Source: Sellimonas catena (GTDB taxonomy: Bacteria; Bacillota; Clostridia; Lachnospirales; Lachnospiraceae). Taken from it: 64,000 nt of DNA. The stretch is from the NCBI RefSeq assembly GCF_045063725.1, contig NZ_CP173695.1; one strand, written 5' to 3'. The position numbers and the translations under genes are program-made. Below the pieces are notes generated by a model, which saw only the letters and a list, made by a program, of their open reading frames with translations, made no database searches and was not told the origin of the DNA. Every line of letters starts with the position of its first letter. Positions within the stretch are counted from its first letter, which is position 1. Below are positions 33,270-41,928 of the stretch, piece after piece.

Positions 33270-34145
33270 TTAGCCCTTTACAGCACCGGACATACCGTCC
33301 ACATAGTATCTCTGCATGAACAGGAAGAGGATCGCGATCGGAATTGAAATCAACACCGCTCCTGCAGCGAAACTTGTGTACCAGCTGTCAATATATTCTT
33401 TCTGAAGCATATTCCAAAGTCCGATCGCAACTGTATACTGGTCGGAGTTTGCACGGCAGATTACCTTTGCGAAAATGAAATCCAGCCATGGTGACATGAA
33501 AGATGTCAGTACCGTGTAAATAACGATCGGTTTACTAAGCGGCAGTGTAATCTTCGTAAAAATCTGCCACCTTGTACATCCATCGAGAAGCGCCGCCTCG
33601 TCCACCGCAATCGGAACCGTATCAAAGAATCCTTTTGCGATCTGGAAGCTTAAGCCCGCTCCTCCTGAATAACACAGGATCAAAGCCAGTTTGATCAGAT
33701 TGCCTTCTGTAAGGCCAATTGCCTTCAGGATGAAGTACACCGCAATCACTGACATGAATCCAGGAAACAGACCAAGAATCATCGCCATGTTCATGTATGG
33801 TTTCCGCAGTTTAAATTTCAGTCTGGACAGACAGTAGGAAACTGCCAGAACATAAAAGGTAGATAAGATACAGGAACATACTGCGATGAACAGCGTGTTC
33901 ATGAACATCTGCGGAAAGTTCAGGATTGATGTATCCGTAAACAGTTTCACATAGTTGTCAAGTGTGAAGCTTTGCGGGAAGAAGGTGGAAACATAGGATC
34001 CTTTTTCCGCCCGGAAGCTCGTCAGTATTACCCAGATAATCGGGAATACCCAGATAAACGCCAGTATGGCAAGTACGACATGAACGATCGTATTATTGAT
34101 AAAACGTCTCTTTTTAGCTGAGCGTACTTTTGTTTTCGCAGCCAT
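33270..34145 (-). CDS. malG: Maltodextrin-type ABC transporter permease (MalG-like)
   Basis: This 291-residue protein is an inner permease of a carbohydrate ABC importer. It has six membrane helices (the first at about 20-40, VVLAILAFIWVFPIIWVILTS in part). The EAA loop is DEAALLDGCTRWQIFTKITLPLSKP, the contact site for the ATPase. The C-terminus IAILFLFMQRYYVDGMSGAVKG is typical of MalG. Sequence resembles the maltose/maltodextrin subgroup. It starts 3 bp after malF and precedes the pullulanase gene. No substrate-binding protein or ATPase gene is adjacent. Confidence 0.93.
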   Translation of the reverse strand: MAAKTKVRSAKKRRFINNTIVHVVLAILAFIWVFPIIWVILTSFRAEKGSYVSTFFPQSFTLDNYVKLFTDTSILNFPQMFMNTLFIAVCSCILSTFYVLAVSYCLSRLKFKLRKPYMNMAMILGLFPGFMSVIAVYFILKAIGLTEGNLIKLALILCYSGGAGLSFQIAKGFFDTVPIAVDEAALLDGCTRWQIFTKITLPLSKPIVIYTVLTSFMSPWLDFIFAKVICRANSDQYTVAIGLWNMLQKEYIDSWYTSFAAGAVLISIPIAILFLFMQRYYVDGMSGAVKG

Positions 34146-34148
34146 GAT

Positions 34149-35036
34149 CTAGAATCCCCCTTCTTCTTTATATGATTTACTGTTGCGGTAAGTAAGGAGC
34201 GCCGCAATCGCCAGAATGATAAATGTCAGGATACCGATAACCGCACCGATGTTGTAGTACTGTTTGTCTACAGTCAGTTTGTACAGCCATGTTACAAGCA
34301 GGTCAGTGCTTCCTGCCGTGGATTCCAGATTGGTAACCGGATCTCCTCCCGACAACAGGTAGATAACGTTGAAGTTGTTGACGTTTCCTGTAAATGTTGT
34401 AATCAGGTATGGTGTCGTCACATACAGCATGTACGGAAGTGTGATCTTAAAGAAGATCTGCACTGCATTGGCGCCGTCCACTCTGGCGGCCTCGTAAAGC
34501 TCACCCGGAATATTCTGAAGGACTCCGGTCAGCTGAAGCAGTGTATATGGTACACCAACCCAGATATTGATTACAATAACCGTTACTCTTGCCCACGTTG
34601 GATCCGTAAAGAACGGGAGGCTTGCATCCTGCGCAATCAGTCCCAGATTACGAAGCAGGACATTGACCGCGCCTTCCGGCTGAAGCATCGTTCTCATAAT
34701 CAGAAGAGAAACGAACATCGGAACCGCACAGGAGAGTACGAAGCAGAATCTCCAGAATCCCTTTGCCTTTGTATCTTTCCGGTTGATTACAATAGAAAGA
34801 ATCATACCGAAAATATAGTTGCTGAATGTTGCGAAGAACGCCCACACAAGTGTCCATCCAAGTACAGACCAGAACGTGCTTCCCAGGATACTGCTGGAAT
34901 CAAACAGCGCTTTGAAGTTGTCAAGTCCCACCCAGTCAAACAGCATCAGATGATTGTCGATTTTACTGTAGTTCGTAAATGCCATACAGATCATAAAGAT
35001 CAACGGCAGAATCGTCAGCGCACCGATAAAGATCAT
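34149..35036 (-). CDS. malF: Maltodextrin-type ABC transporter permease, 5'-truncated (MalF-like)
   Basis: This 295-residue frame covers most of a MalF-type permease: helices from MIFIGALTILPLIF onward, the FTNYSKID segment, and the EAA loop EAARVDGANAVQIFFKITLPYML. The first visible helix lacks its usual start. Upstream in frame are only five codons (P-H-F-P-T) before a stop, and no ribosome site precedes the ATG at 35036. On the other side of about 35,040 the DNA belongs to a gene on the opposite strand. So the 5' end, and probably upstream genes such as the binding protein, have been lost. Confidence 0.85.
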   Translation of the reverse strand: MIFIGALTILPLIFMICMAFTNYSKIDNHLMLFDWVGLDNFKALFDSSSILGSTFWSVLGWTLVWAFFATFSNYIFGMILSIVINRKDTKAKGFWRFCFVLSCAVPMFVSLLIMRTMLQPEGAVNVLLRNLGLIAQDASLPFFTDPTWARVTVIVINIWVGVPYTLLQLTGVLQNIPGELYEAARVDGANAVQIFFKITLPYMLYVTTPYLITTFTGNVNNFNVIYLLSGGDPVTNLESTAGSTDLLVTWLYKLTVDKQYYNIGAVIGILTFIILAIAALLTYRNSKSYKEEGGF

Positions 35037-35037
35037 C

Positions 35038-35163
35038 GTCGGAAAATGCGGCTACTATGCACTGGACAGCCTGATGAACGATGTTTCCATCGGAACGCTG
35101 CTGCTTCACGCAAAGCTGATGGTGAGAAATTCTACAGGAAAGGCATCGGAAAAGAACTTCTAA
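35038..35163 (+). pseudogene. C-terminal remnant of a LacI family regulator
   Basis: Reading the plus strand from 35038, the frame VGKCGYYALDSLMND...LLLHAKLMVRNSTGKASEKNF ends at TAA 35161-35163. The LLLHAKLMVRNSTG segment matches the last beta-strand of LacI/GalR regulators (consensus like LPTELVVRGSTG). Everything upstream of it is missing; the sequence passes directly into malF on the opposite strand. A LacI-type regulator divergent from a maltodextrin operon would be expected here. Confidence 0.72.
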
Positions 35164-35164
35164 C

Positions 35165-35226
35165 AAAAAACTCCTCACAGAAATCACCGTACTACTATGT
35201 ACCATGCATTTCTGCGGGGAGTTTTT
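35165..35226 (+). terminator. Bidirectional terminator
   Basis: A long imperfect stem, AAAAAACTCCTCACAGAAAT (from 35165) with ATTTCTGCGGGGAGTTTTT (to 35226), lies between the LacI remnant and the isochorismatase gene. Confidence 0.8.
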
Positions 35227-35249
35227 CAGTCTGCCAAAAGCATCGTTGT

Positions 35250-35780
35250 TTATTTAATCAGTTTTTGTATTTTTTTTGCCTCCGGCGTTCCTGCTTTTCC
35301 AAGAATCTCAAACAGCAGCGCTTCGTAGGTGGTCAGAACGGCACCTTCCATCTTTGCCCGCTCCAGAGCCATCTCCATATCCCGCGGCTTTCTGCTGGAA
35401 ATGCAGTCCGTCACCAGAACCGGCGTATATCCTTTTGCCTTCAGATCGATCACCGTCTGCAGCACGCAGATGTGTGATTCGATTCCACAGATAATTACCG
35501 TGCGCTTCTCTCCAAGTTTCGGAATGACTTCCTCAGCCGCACTGTAGCTGATCTTTTCCAGATAGTCACCGGTTCCTGCCGCTTCTGTAATCTCCGGCAC
35601 TGTCATTCCAAGTCCTCTTGTATACTGCTGGGTTACATAAATCGGAATTCCGAGTTCTCTAAGTCCTTTCAGGAGGATCACTGAATGTGCCAGCAGCTCT
35701 TCTTTTTCATGCATGACCGGCATGAGCCGTTCCTGATAGTCTACCGCTACTGCCGCCATATCTTCCCGTTTCATCAACAT
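35250..35780 (-). CDS. Isochorismatase family hydrolase
   Basis: This 176-residue cysteine hydrolase of the isochorismatase/nicotinamidase superfamily acts on amide or vinyl-ether bonds. The catalytic triad is Asp14 (AVAVDYQERL), Lys76 (YLEKISYSA) and Cys105 (GIESHICVLQT). The cis-peptide position before the Cys region is also conserved. Substrate cannot be told; the nicotinamidase metal-site residues are not evident. GGAGACAG precedes the ATG at 35780. It stands alone between a terminator and the DUF4125 gene. Confidence 0.9.
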   Translation of the reverse strand: MLMKREDMAAVAVDYQERLMPVMHEKEELLAHSVILLKGLRELGIPIYVTQQYTRGLGMTVPEITEAAGTGDYLEKISYSAAEEVIPKLGEKRTVIICGIESHICVLQTVIDLKAKGYTPVLVTDCISSRKPRDMEMALERAKMEGAVLTTYEALLFEILGKAGTPEAKKIQKLIK

Positions 35781-35821
35781 CTGCTCTGTCTCCTTTTCTT
35801 CTGTCTTTATGGTTCTATTTG

Positions 35822-36436
35822 TTATTTTTGCATTTGCTCCGCTTCTTCCAGAGACTGGTATCCATAGAAACGGACCATGAATCCGAGATTCTTCTCCGTC
35901 AGGTTTTCCCCTTTTTCGGCCATCTCCCGAATCATCCGTGCATACAGTTTGATGGTCCGGTCCGAAAAGGTGCCAATTTCACCTCTTAAATAAGTCTCCT
36001 GGGAAGTATCCCATGGTGTGTCTTCCGAGGTATGGATCTTTCTTCCAGTACTGCCAAGCTTCGGATATCTCCGGGCAAAGTCCTCCGCCCACGCAATTTC
36101 CTGCCGGATCAGTTCTTCCTGCAGACAAATCCGTTCTTCACTTCGCTTTGGAAGAATATCCCGGAAAGCTTCATATTCTTTTGGCGCTGTACTTTCCATC
36201 ATTCTGGCGTACTTTTCCGTCAGCAGATTCCAGCCGTCCGCCCATGCATCCTGAAGATCCGCAAGATAACTCTTCAATACTTCCTCATTCCACACAAGGA
36301 ACTGGCTGTTTCTCATAATCTCAAAGGTCTCTTTGTCATCCTGGCAGGAGGCCCTGCCTCCCTCATTGTGAACATTCTGGAACTGCTGCCATTCCATTTC
36401 CACAATCTCTTTAATCAACTGGTTTTTGTCCATCAT
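35822..36436 (-). CDS. DUF4125 family protein
   Basis: This 204-residue soluble protein matches the DUF4125 family: the N-terminus QLIKEIVEMEWQQFQNVHNEGGRASCQDDKETFEIMRNSQF contains its signature (described here by its ends, EMEW and FEIMRNSQF). The rest is predicted helical with no membrane segment. Function is unknown. Its start lies inside the end of the TPR-DUF4037 gene (26-bp overlap), so the two are translated together and probably work together. Confidence 0.85.
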   Translation of the reverse strand: MMDKNQLIKEIVEMEWQQFQNVHNEGGRASCQDDKETFEIMRNSQFLVWNEEVLKSYLADLQDAWADGWNLLTEKYARMMESTAPKEYEAFRDILPKRSEERICLQEELIRQEIAWAEDFARRYPKLGSTGRKIHTSEDTPWDTSQETYLRGEIGTFSDRTIKLYARMIREMAEKGENLTEKNLGFMVRFYGYQSLEEAEQMQK

Positions 36437-38168
36437 GTCCCTTGTCCTTTTCTATTTCCATCAGCTTTTCCAGCACGGATGCCTTGTGGGCTTCCAGGAA
36501 ATCATCTTCCCTGTCGGAAATCCCCTGCTCTTTCAACTCGCCTGCCACAATCCGGCAGATCTGTTCGATTTTCTCTTCTATATCTTTATCTGTCGTCTCT
36601 TTTTCCATCAGTTCTTCCAGAAGCACCCGGATCTCCGGAATCCGTTGGAATTCTTCCATACCTTTCATTTTCCATTTGTAAAACGGCATGTAGGTTTTGT
36701 TCAGAAGATATGCCGTCTCCACCGCCGCAGAAAGGAACTCTGACAGGGAAAAATACATAGCTCCAAGAGCATTTCTCTTTTTGGCACGCGGGAAATTATA
36801 CTGTCCCGCCTGAGCCATTTTTCCAAGTGAAACATAGAGCCGTTTCAAGCGGGCACTCTCCGGTTCCGCGGAAAATGCCGCTCTTCTCTTCGTAAATTTC
36901 CCGAGCGGATCATCAAAGATCTCGCCGCTTACTGCGGTCCGCAGAGATTCCTGAGAAATGGAAAGCCAGTCTTTGTCTTCCTTCGGTGCTTTTTTATATC
37001 CGGTCAGATTCCGGAAAAAGGTCCCTATCTCAAAGACACCGACACGCCGCTTTCCCTGCTCCGTTGTATTTCTTACCGCATAGCCCATAAATTCTTTTGG
37101 CAGTGCGTCATAGGCTTCCTGCAACTTCTGCCCGATTTTCCGATAGTCTTTTTTCGTCAGCCACAGACAAAATCCCGGACCGAAATCGTGATCCGTGGAC
37201 CAGGCATCGTCGTACCCCAGACATTCCGAGCCTTCTCCTACAAGCCCGGCCGCAATCCGCCCGGCATACTCCGGGAACTGCTCTTCGATCATCGTTTTTC
37301 CATATTCCTCATAATAAGCTTTTGCAAGTTCCAGACCTTTCATCTGGCTCTTCTCGGCCGCCTGCCGTCTTCTCAGCAGATCCGAGACAATTTCCAGATT
37401 CCGTTTTGTCACCTGATAGTACTCATTTTCACCGTAGAACCGGAAAATTTCATCCAGGGCTTTCTGATAGCATGCCTGAGATGCCTCCAGATTTCCTTCA
37501 TGGAAATACGCTTCGCCAAGTCCGGACAACGCTGACGCATAGTGAGAATCCTTCCCGTCCGGCATCTTTTCAAAAATCCGGACTGCCTGTTCCATATGCG
37601 CTTTTCCTTCGGCCGTCTCGTTCATCTGGAAACAGAGATTTCCCAGGTTCGTATAGGTAATTGCCACTTCTACGTCTGCATCATCCAGCTTTCTGACAAT
37701 CTCCATTGCCCGCTCCAGCTCCCGTTTCGCCTCTTTCAGACGTCCCGTTTCACTGTACAGAAGACTCAGATTATTATGAAGCGATGCCATATGGTAGTCC
37801 GGCCCCATAATATGTCTCCGGTAAATTTCATATGCCTGCGCATAAAGCGTTTCCGCTTCCTGATATTTTCCCGCGGCACGATATCCCGTCGCGGCATTTA
37901 ACAGCATCGTACCATACTGCATCGTCCCGTCAAGCCCCAGCTCGTCCGCAAGCTCCATGGCCTGTCTGGTGCAGAGCAGACATTCCTCATACCTTCCTGC
38001 CGCCCGGTAATATCCCATCAGTTCATTCAAAATTGCAAGGATCGCTCCGTCATCTCCACAGGATGCCGCCTCTTTCAGTCCCCGTTTCAGGTACCCTTCT
38101 GCTTCACGGCCTTTCCCGGATGCATAGAGCAGATCCAGTCCTTCTAAAAATCGCTGTAGATCAAACAT
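36411..38168 (-). CDS. TPR protein with C-terminal DUF4037 nucleotidyltransferase-like domain
   Basis: This 585-residue cytoplasmic protein has two parts. Residues about 1-265 form six or so tetratricopeptide repeats (for example YEECLLCTRQAMELA, SLHNNLSLLYSETGRLKEA, TYTNLGNLCFQMN). Residues about 285-570 form a DUF4037 domain with the nucleotidyltransferase-like signature GEGSECLGYDDAWSTDHDFG, which has the Gly-Ser and Asp-x-Asp/Asp-His-Asp pattern. The domain's biochemical role is unknown; nucleotide transfer is inferred from the fold. The downstream DUF4125 gene overlaps by 26 bp. TPR repeats suggest a protein partner, perhaps DUF4125. Confidence 0.85.
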   Translation of the reverse strand: MFDLQRFLEGLDLLYASGKGREAEGYLKRGLKEAASCGDDGAILAILNELMGYYRAAGRYEECLLCTRQAMELADELGLDGTMQYGTMLLNAATGYRAAGKYQEAETLYAQAYEIYRRHIMGPDYHMASLHNNLSLLYSETGRLKEAKRELERAMEIVRKLDDADVEVAITYTNLGNLCFQMNETAEGKAHMEQAVRIFEKMPDGKDSHYASALSGLGEAYFHEGNLEASQACYQKALDEIFRFYGENEYYQVTKRNLEIVSDLLRRRQAAEKSQMKGLELAKAYYEEYGKTMIEEQFPEYAGRIAAGLVGEGSECLGYDDAWSTDHDFGPGFCLWLTKKDYRKIGQKLQEAYDALPKEFMGYAVRNTTEQGKRRVGVFEIGTFFRNLTGYKKAPKEDKDWLSISQESLRTAVSGEIFDDPLGKFTKRRAAFSAEPESARLKRLYVSLGKMAQAGQYNFPRAKKRNALGAMYFSLSEFLSAAVETAYLLNKTYMPFYKWKMKGMEEFQRIPEIRVLLEELMEKETTDKDIEEKIEQICRIVAGELKEQGISDREDDFLEAHKASVLEKLMEIEKDKGHDGQKPVD

Positions 38169-38177
38169 CGCTTCTTC

Positions 38178-38933
38178 CTATCCTTTCATATCCAGTTCCA
38201 CCGGACAGTGATCGCTTCCCATGACCTCCGTCAGAATCTTCGCATCTTCCAGACGGTCTTTCAACGCTTCTGACACTACGAAGTAGTCAATACGCCACCC
38301 TGCGTTCTTCTTTCTTGCGCTGAACCGGTAGGACCACCAGGAATAAATTCCTTCCTGATCCGGATAAAAATACCGGAAAGTATCGATAAAGCCAGCAGCT
38401 TTCAGCGTCCGGAATTTGTCCCGCTCTTCATCGGTAAATCCGGCATTTTTCCGGTTGGTCTTCGGGTTCTTAAGGTCAATCTCTTCGGCTGCGACGTTCA
38501 GGTCTCCGCAGAAAACAACCGGTTTTTTCTCTTCCAGGCGCTTCAAATATGCAAGAAAATCCGTCTCCCATTGCATCCGGTAATCCAGTCTTGCAAGTTC
38601 ACTCTGGGAATTCGGTGTATAAACCGTGACAAAATAAAAGTCCTCAAACTCCAGAGTAATCACACGCCCTTCCTGATCGTGCTCTTCGATGCCGATGCCG
38701 TACTGTACCGCAACCGGCTCCCGTTTCGTAAAAATAGCAGTTCCTGAGTATCCTTTCCGTACCGCATAGTTCCAGTACTGATGATATCCCGGAAGCTCCA
38801 GATCCAACTGTCCCTCCTGCATCTTTGTCTCCTGAATACAGAAAATATCTGCATCCGCCTCCTGAAAGAAATCCAGAAATCCTTTCTGCACACATGCGCG
38901 GATTCCATTTACATTCCATGATATAAACTTCAT
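38178..38933 (-). CDS. xth: Exodeoxyribonuclease III (AP endonuclease)
   Basis: This 251-residue enzyme cleaves DNA at abasic sites and removes 3' blocks in base-excision repair. It is complete, with the ExoIII family motifs: SWNVNGIRA at the start, IFCIQETKMQ with the metal-binding Glu, the Tyr of VYTPNS, the GDLNVA motif, and the C-terminal GSDHCPVEL with the catalytic Asp-His. It lies 9 bp upstream of the TPR-DUF4037 gene on the same strand, so the two could be co-transcribed. Confidence 0.96.
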   Translation of the reverse strand: MKFISWNVNGIRACVQKGFLDFFQEADADIFCIQETKMQEGQLDLELPGYHQYWNYAVRKGYSGTAIFTKREPVAVQYGIGIEEHDQEGRVITLEFEDFYFVTVYTPNSQSELARLDYRMQWETDFLAYLKRLEEKKPVVFCGDLNVAAEEIDLKNPKTNRKNAGFTDEERDKFRTLKAAGFIDTFRYFYPDQEGIYSWWSYRFSARKKNAGWRIDYFVVSEALKDRLEDAKILTEVMGSDHCPVELDMKG

Positions 38934-39050
38934 GTAACTTTCCTCCTGTATCTTATCTGATTTTCATTTTAAATTCATCATTACCAGACTAGTATACCAT
39001 GAATCCATGTGGTAAACTATAACTACTTCTGTCAGGAAAGGAAAGTTATC

Positions 39051-39494
39051 ATGAGAATCAAAAAAATCACAGAAAACAAAAAGCAGTTTCTGGATCTGCT
39101 TCTGCTTGCAGATGAGCAGGAAAGCATGATTGACCGTTATCTGGAAGCCGGCGACATGTATGCGCTTTATGATGAAGATCTCAAAGGCGTCTGTGTCGTG
39201 ACATGCAGTGATGACGGCACCTGCGAGCTGAAAAATATCGCGGTTTACGAACATTGTCAGGGATCTGGATATGGCAGGAAGATGATCGATTATGTCTGCG
39301 GACTTTATTCCGGAAAGTATCATACCATGTATGTCGGAACCGGAGACAGCCCGCTGACTGTTCCGTTTTATAAAAAATGCGGCTTCACCGAGTCTCACCG
39401 GGTGAAAAACTTCTTTACCGCCAACTACGACCATCCGATTTTCGAATGCGGAATTCAACTCGTGGATATGGTCTATTTGAAAAAAGAACTGTAA
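39051..39494 (+). CDS. GNAT family N-acetyltransferase
   Basis: This 147-residue acetyltransferase has the GNAT core. Motif A for acetyl-CoA binding is IAVYEHCQGSGYGRKMIDYV with Q-x-x-G-x-G, and the motif B region VPFYKKCGFTESHRV has the conserved FYxKxGF. Acceptor is unknown. The ATG at 39051 follows AGGAAAGGAAAG; the frame is open from 39009 but has no support there. It is a single gene on the plus strand between two minus-strand groups. Confidence 0.9.
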   Translation: MRIKKITENKKQFLDLLLLADEQESMIDRYLEAGDMYALYDEDLKGVCVVTCSDDGTCELKNIAVYEHCQGSGYGRKMIDYVCGLYSGKYHTMYVGTGDSPLTVPFYKKCGFTESHRVKNFFTANYDHPIFECGIQLVDMVYLKKEL

Positions 39495-39536
39495 AACACA
39501 GGAGGATCCTGCCGTGCGGCATGAGCCTCCTTCCCA

Positions 39537-40286
39537 TTATCTCTGTTCTTCCTGATAATAAACTTCTTTTAAAAACAGTCCCTGTGCCGGAGCCAGAAAT
39601 CCGGCGCAGGCCCGGCTTTTCGCTTTCAGAATCTCCGGTATGTCCCTGGCACTCTTCTTTCCGCTTCCCACTTCCAGAAGAGTCCCGCTTAGAATCCGCA
39701 CCATATGGTACATAAATCCGTTTCCCCGAAAGGACATACAAAGGGAGTCTCCTCTTTTTTCTATCTGGATCTCATCGATCCGCCTCGTGCAGCCCTTCTC
39801 ATCTTTCCGGTCGGTAAAACTGGAAAAATCATGTCTTCCGAGCAGATATCCTGCGGCCCGTTCCATTTCCTCAATATCCAGTTCTTCCGGATAATGACAC
39901 GTATACCTTCTGGAAAATACCTGCTGCTTTTCCCGCAAGTCTACATGATATTCGTAACATTTCCCTTTGGCGCTCCGGCGTCCGTGAAAGGTATTCGGGA
40001 CCAGTTCCATGCTGCGGATCCGAATGTCCTCCGGAAGACCTGCATTGAGTTTTCTTAAGAATTCTCTTTCCTCCACTTTCCCTGAAAGCCTCAGGCTTGC
40101 CACCTGTCCTCTGGCGTGGACTCCGGCATCCGTTCTCCCGGATTCCTGGATTTTCACTTCATATCCGGTCAATTTGCAAATGGCATCTTCTATCACATTC
40201 TGGATCGTATTCTCTGCTCCCGGCTGCCGCTGCCATCCCTGGTAACGGGTACCGTCATAGGAGATCGTCAGTTTATACGTTCTCAT
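39537..40286 (-). CDS. truA: tRNA pseudouridine synthase A
   Basis: TruA makes pseudouridine at positions 38-40 of the tRNA anticodon stem. The 249-residue protein has YDGTRYQGWQRQ at the start, the catalytic Asp53 in ESGRTDAGVHARGQVA, and the conserved SFRGNGFMYHMVR near residue 195. Its ATG overlaps the TGA of the TetR gene upstream (40283-40286), an unusual partner for truA. The hairpin in the last bases before 39537 may act as a weak terminator for both directions. Confidence 0.96.
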   Translation of the reverse strand: MRTYKLTISYDGTRYQGWQRQPGAENTIQNVIEDAICKLTGYEVKIQESGRTDAGVHARGQVASLRLSGKVEEREFLRKLNAGLPEDIRIRSMELVPNTFHGRRSAKGKCYEYHVDLREKQQVFSRRYTCHYPEELDIEEMERAAGYLLGRHDFSSFTDRKDEKGCTRRIDEIQIEKRGDSLCMSFRGNGFMYHMVRILSGTLLEVGSGKKSARDIPEILKAKSRACAGFLAPAQGLFLKEVYYQEEQR

Positions 40287-40846
40287 ATCCTTGCCTCTCC
40301 TTTCAAGAACTTCTCCATCACATTTCTGAGAAGTGTCTGAATTTCCTCCTCAGAAAGTCTCATGTTCCCTCCATAAAGCTGCGTCGCAATTCCGTGGGCA
40401 TAAAAACGGACATCCCGGTACAAGCCTTCGCTTTCTTGAATGGAAATTTTAAACTGTTCGGCTGTACACTCGATTGTCTCCCGGTTCCACGGAGAATCAA
40501 TGACCTCCTGAACTGTACGTGAACCAAGAAGCGGATTTACAAACAAGGCTCCAAAGAAATTCCGCTCTTTTCTGGCAAAATTGATATAGGCAAAGCTGAT
40601 CGTAAACAGATAGTCTGCCTTATCAATATATTGATTGATAAACTCAGTATAGTACTCGTCGATTCTGAGCTTTACCTCCGCTTTCAGTTCATTCATATCC
40701 TGAAAAGACTGAAAAATCGGCATTGTAGAGCAGTTCAGCTGTTTCGCGAGATATCTGGCATTCAGGCTTTCAATACCTTCCTCGTGAATGATCTCAAATG
40801 CCTTCTGCAAAATCAGTTCCTTTGTAATTCTCTTTTTCGGCGGCAT
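40283..40846 (-). CDS. TetR/AcrR family transcriptional regulator
   Basis: This 187-residue regulator has a TetR-type helix-turn-helix N-terminus (RITKELILQKAFEIIHEEGIESLNARYLAKQLNCSTMPIFQSF, read here by its ends RITKE and IFQSF). The C-terminal ligand domain is helical. GGGAGGAAC precedes the ATG at 40846. It is upstream of and translationally coupled to truA. The promoter region has a palindrome that it may bind. No obvious transporter target is adjacent. Confidence 0.9.
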   Translation of the reverse strand: MPPKKRITKELILQKAFEIIHEEGIESLNARYLAKQLNCSTMPIFQSFQDMNELKAEVKLRIDEYYTEFINQYIDKADYLFTISFAYINFARKERNFFGALFVNPLLGSRTVQEVIDSPWNRETIECTAEQFKISIQESEGLYRDVRFYAHGIATQLYGGNMRLSEEEIQTLLRNVMEKFLKGEARI

Positions 40847-40878
40847 GAAAAGTTCCTCCCTTCTTTTTAATATCATAC

Positions 40879-40924
40879 GTTATATAACATTAGTTATTAT
40901 AAGAGTGTTTTCTTTTTTCGTCAA
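40879..40924 (-). promoter_or_regulatory. Promoter and candidate operator of the TetR-truA operon
   Basis: On the minus strand TTGACG (40919-40924) and TATAAT (40896-40901) are separated by 17 bp. The perfect palindrome GTTATATAAC (40879-40888) lies just downstream of the -10 box, with weaker symmetry around it. It would suit autorepression by the TetR protein; this is inference. Confidence 0.7.
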
Positions 40925-41006
40925 GTATTTTCCGTAATTTATGTCATTGGATGTTGCTGCTCACACTCTTCCCATAACGCAAACAGGAGAATCCTTTCGG
41001 ATCCTC

Positions 41007-41462
41007 CTATTTTTTATCCAGTATACTTTTCAATTCTTCCATGAACGTATTGACGTCCTTAAATTCACGATAAACAGATGCGAAGCGCACATAGGCAACC
41101 TCATCCAGATCTTTGAGTCTTCTCATAACAATCTCACCGATCACCTTGCTCGGAATCTCTTTTTCCTCGCGATTGAAAATCTCATTCTCGATCTGCTCAA
41201 CCGTCTTTTCAATCACTTCAGCCGGAACCGGTCTTTTATAGCACGCCTGAAGAATGCCCTTTTCGATCTTTTCCCGGTCGTACTGCTCTCTGTTATTGTC
41301 CTTTTTAATGACAATCAGAGGGATTGTCTCTACTTTCTCGTAGGTCGTAAACCGCTTTCCACAGGAATCGCAGGAGCGTCGCCTGCGTATTGAAGATCCA
41401 TCCTCAGCAGGGCGGGAATCAATCACTCTTGTATCCGGATTGCCGCAGTATGGACATTTCAT
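41007..41462 (-). CDS. nrdR: Transcriptional repressor NrdR
   Basis: NrdR senses ATP/dATP and represses ribonucleotide reductase genes through paired 16-bp NrdR boxes. The 151-residue protein has the N-terminal zinc ribbon (Cys3, Cys6, Cys31, Cys34), the basic SSIRRRRSC segment, and an ATP-cone domain (about 48-140, starting IVIKKDNNREQYDREKI). The ATG at 41462 (MKCPYCG) is the usual start. Candidate boxes are present upstream of nrdD in this window (56386-56430). The gene stands alone here. Confidence 0.97.
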   Translation of the reverse strand: MKCPYCGNPDTRVIDSRPAEDGSSIRRRRSCDSCGKRFTTYEKVETIPLIVIKKDNNREQYDREKIEKGILQACYKRPVPAEVIEKTVEQIENEIFNREEKEIPSKVIGEIVMRRLKDLDEVAYVRFASVYREFKDVNTFMEELKSILDKK

Positions 41463-41538
41463 CTCATGTACCATCCTTTCTCCAAAATCTGGTATCAGTA
41501 TACCATTACCATTTTAGGCGGTCAACATATTCTCCGTT

Positions 41539-41796
41539 TTATCTGCACTCACACAGGAATTTTTCCTCACAGATATCAACCAGTATGATATCCGGTCCCA
41601 CTTTACAGATACATTCGAATGGAATCACATATTCACTGTCATATCCAAACAATCCTCCCAGTCTTCCAGGTCCCGGTACGACAATCGCCTGAATACAACC
41701 TTTTTTCATATCCACCACCAGATCCGCCACACAGCCAAGTCTTCTGCAGTTCACCGTATTGATGACCTCTTTTTCTCTCAGATCACAAAGCCTCAT
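41539..41796 (-). CDS. YlmC/YmxH family sporulation protein
   Basis: This 85-residue protein has a PRC-barrel fold, starting MRLCDLREKEVINT and including GCVADLVVD and the GPGRLGGLFG loop followed by YVIPFECICKVGPDIILVD. The family is conserved in spore-forming Firmicutes and is expressed during sporulation; its molecular role is not known. It lies 76 bp upstream of nrdR on the same strand, an order also common in Clostridia. Confidence 0.92.
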   Translation of the reverse strand: MRLCDLREKEVINTVNCRRLGCVADLVVDMKKGCIQAIVVPGPGRLGGLFGYDSEYVIPFECICKVGPDIILVDICEEKFLCECR

Positions 41797-41855
41797 TTTA
41801 TTCCCCTCCCGTTACCCGGAATCCTGCGGCGCAGAACGTCCGTTGTCTTTATGGA

Positions 41856-41898
41856 CAAAAAAGACGCATACACCGGTCTTATCACCAGCATATGCGTC
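41856..41898 (-). terminator. Terminator after the NatB-like permease gene
   Basis: GACGCATA (41863-41870) pairs with TATGCGTC (41891-41898), followed on the minus strand by T6. Confidence 0.85.
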
Positions 41899-41928
41899 AT
41901 TTCTTCTTTTGTTACATGTCAAAATCCA

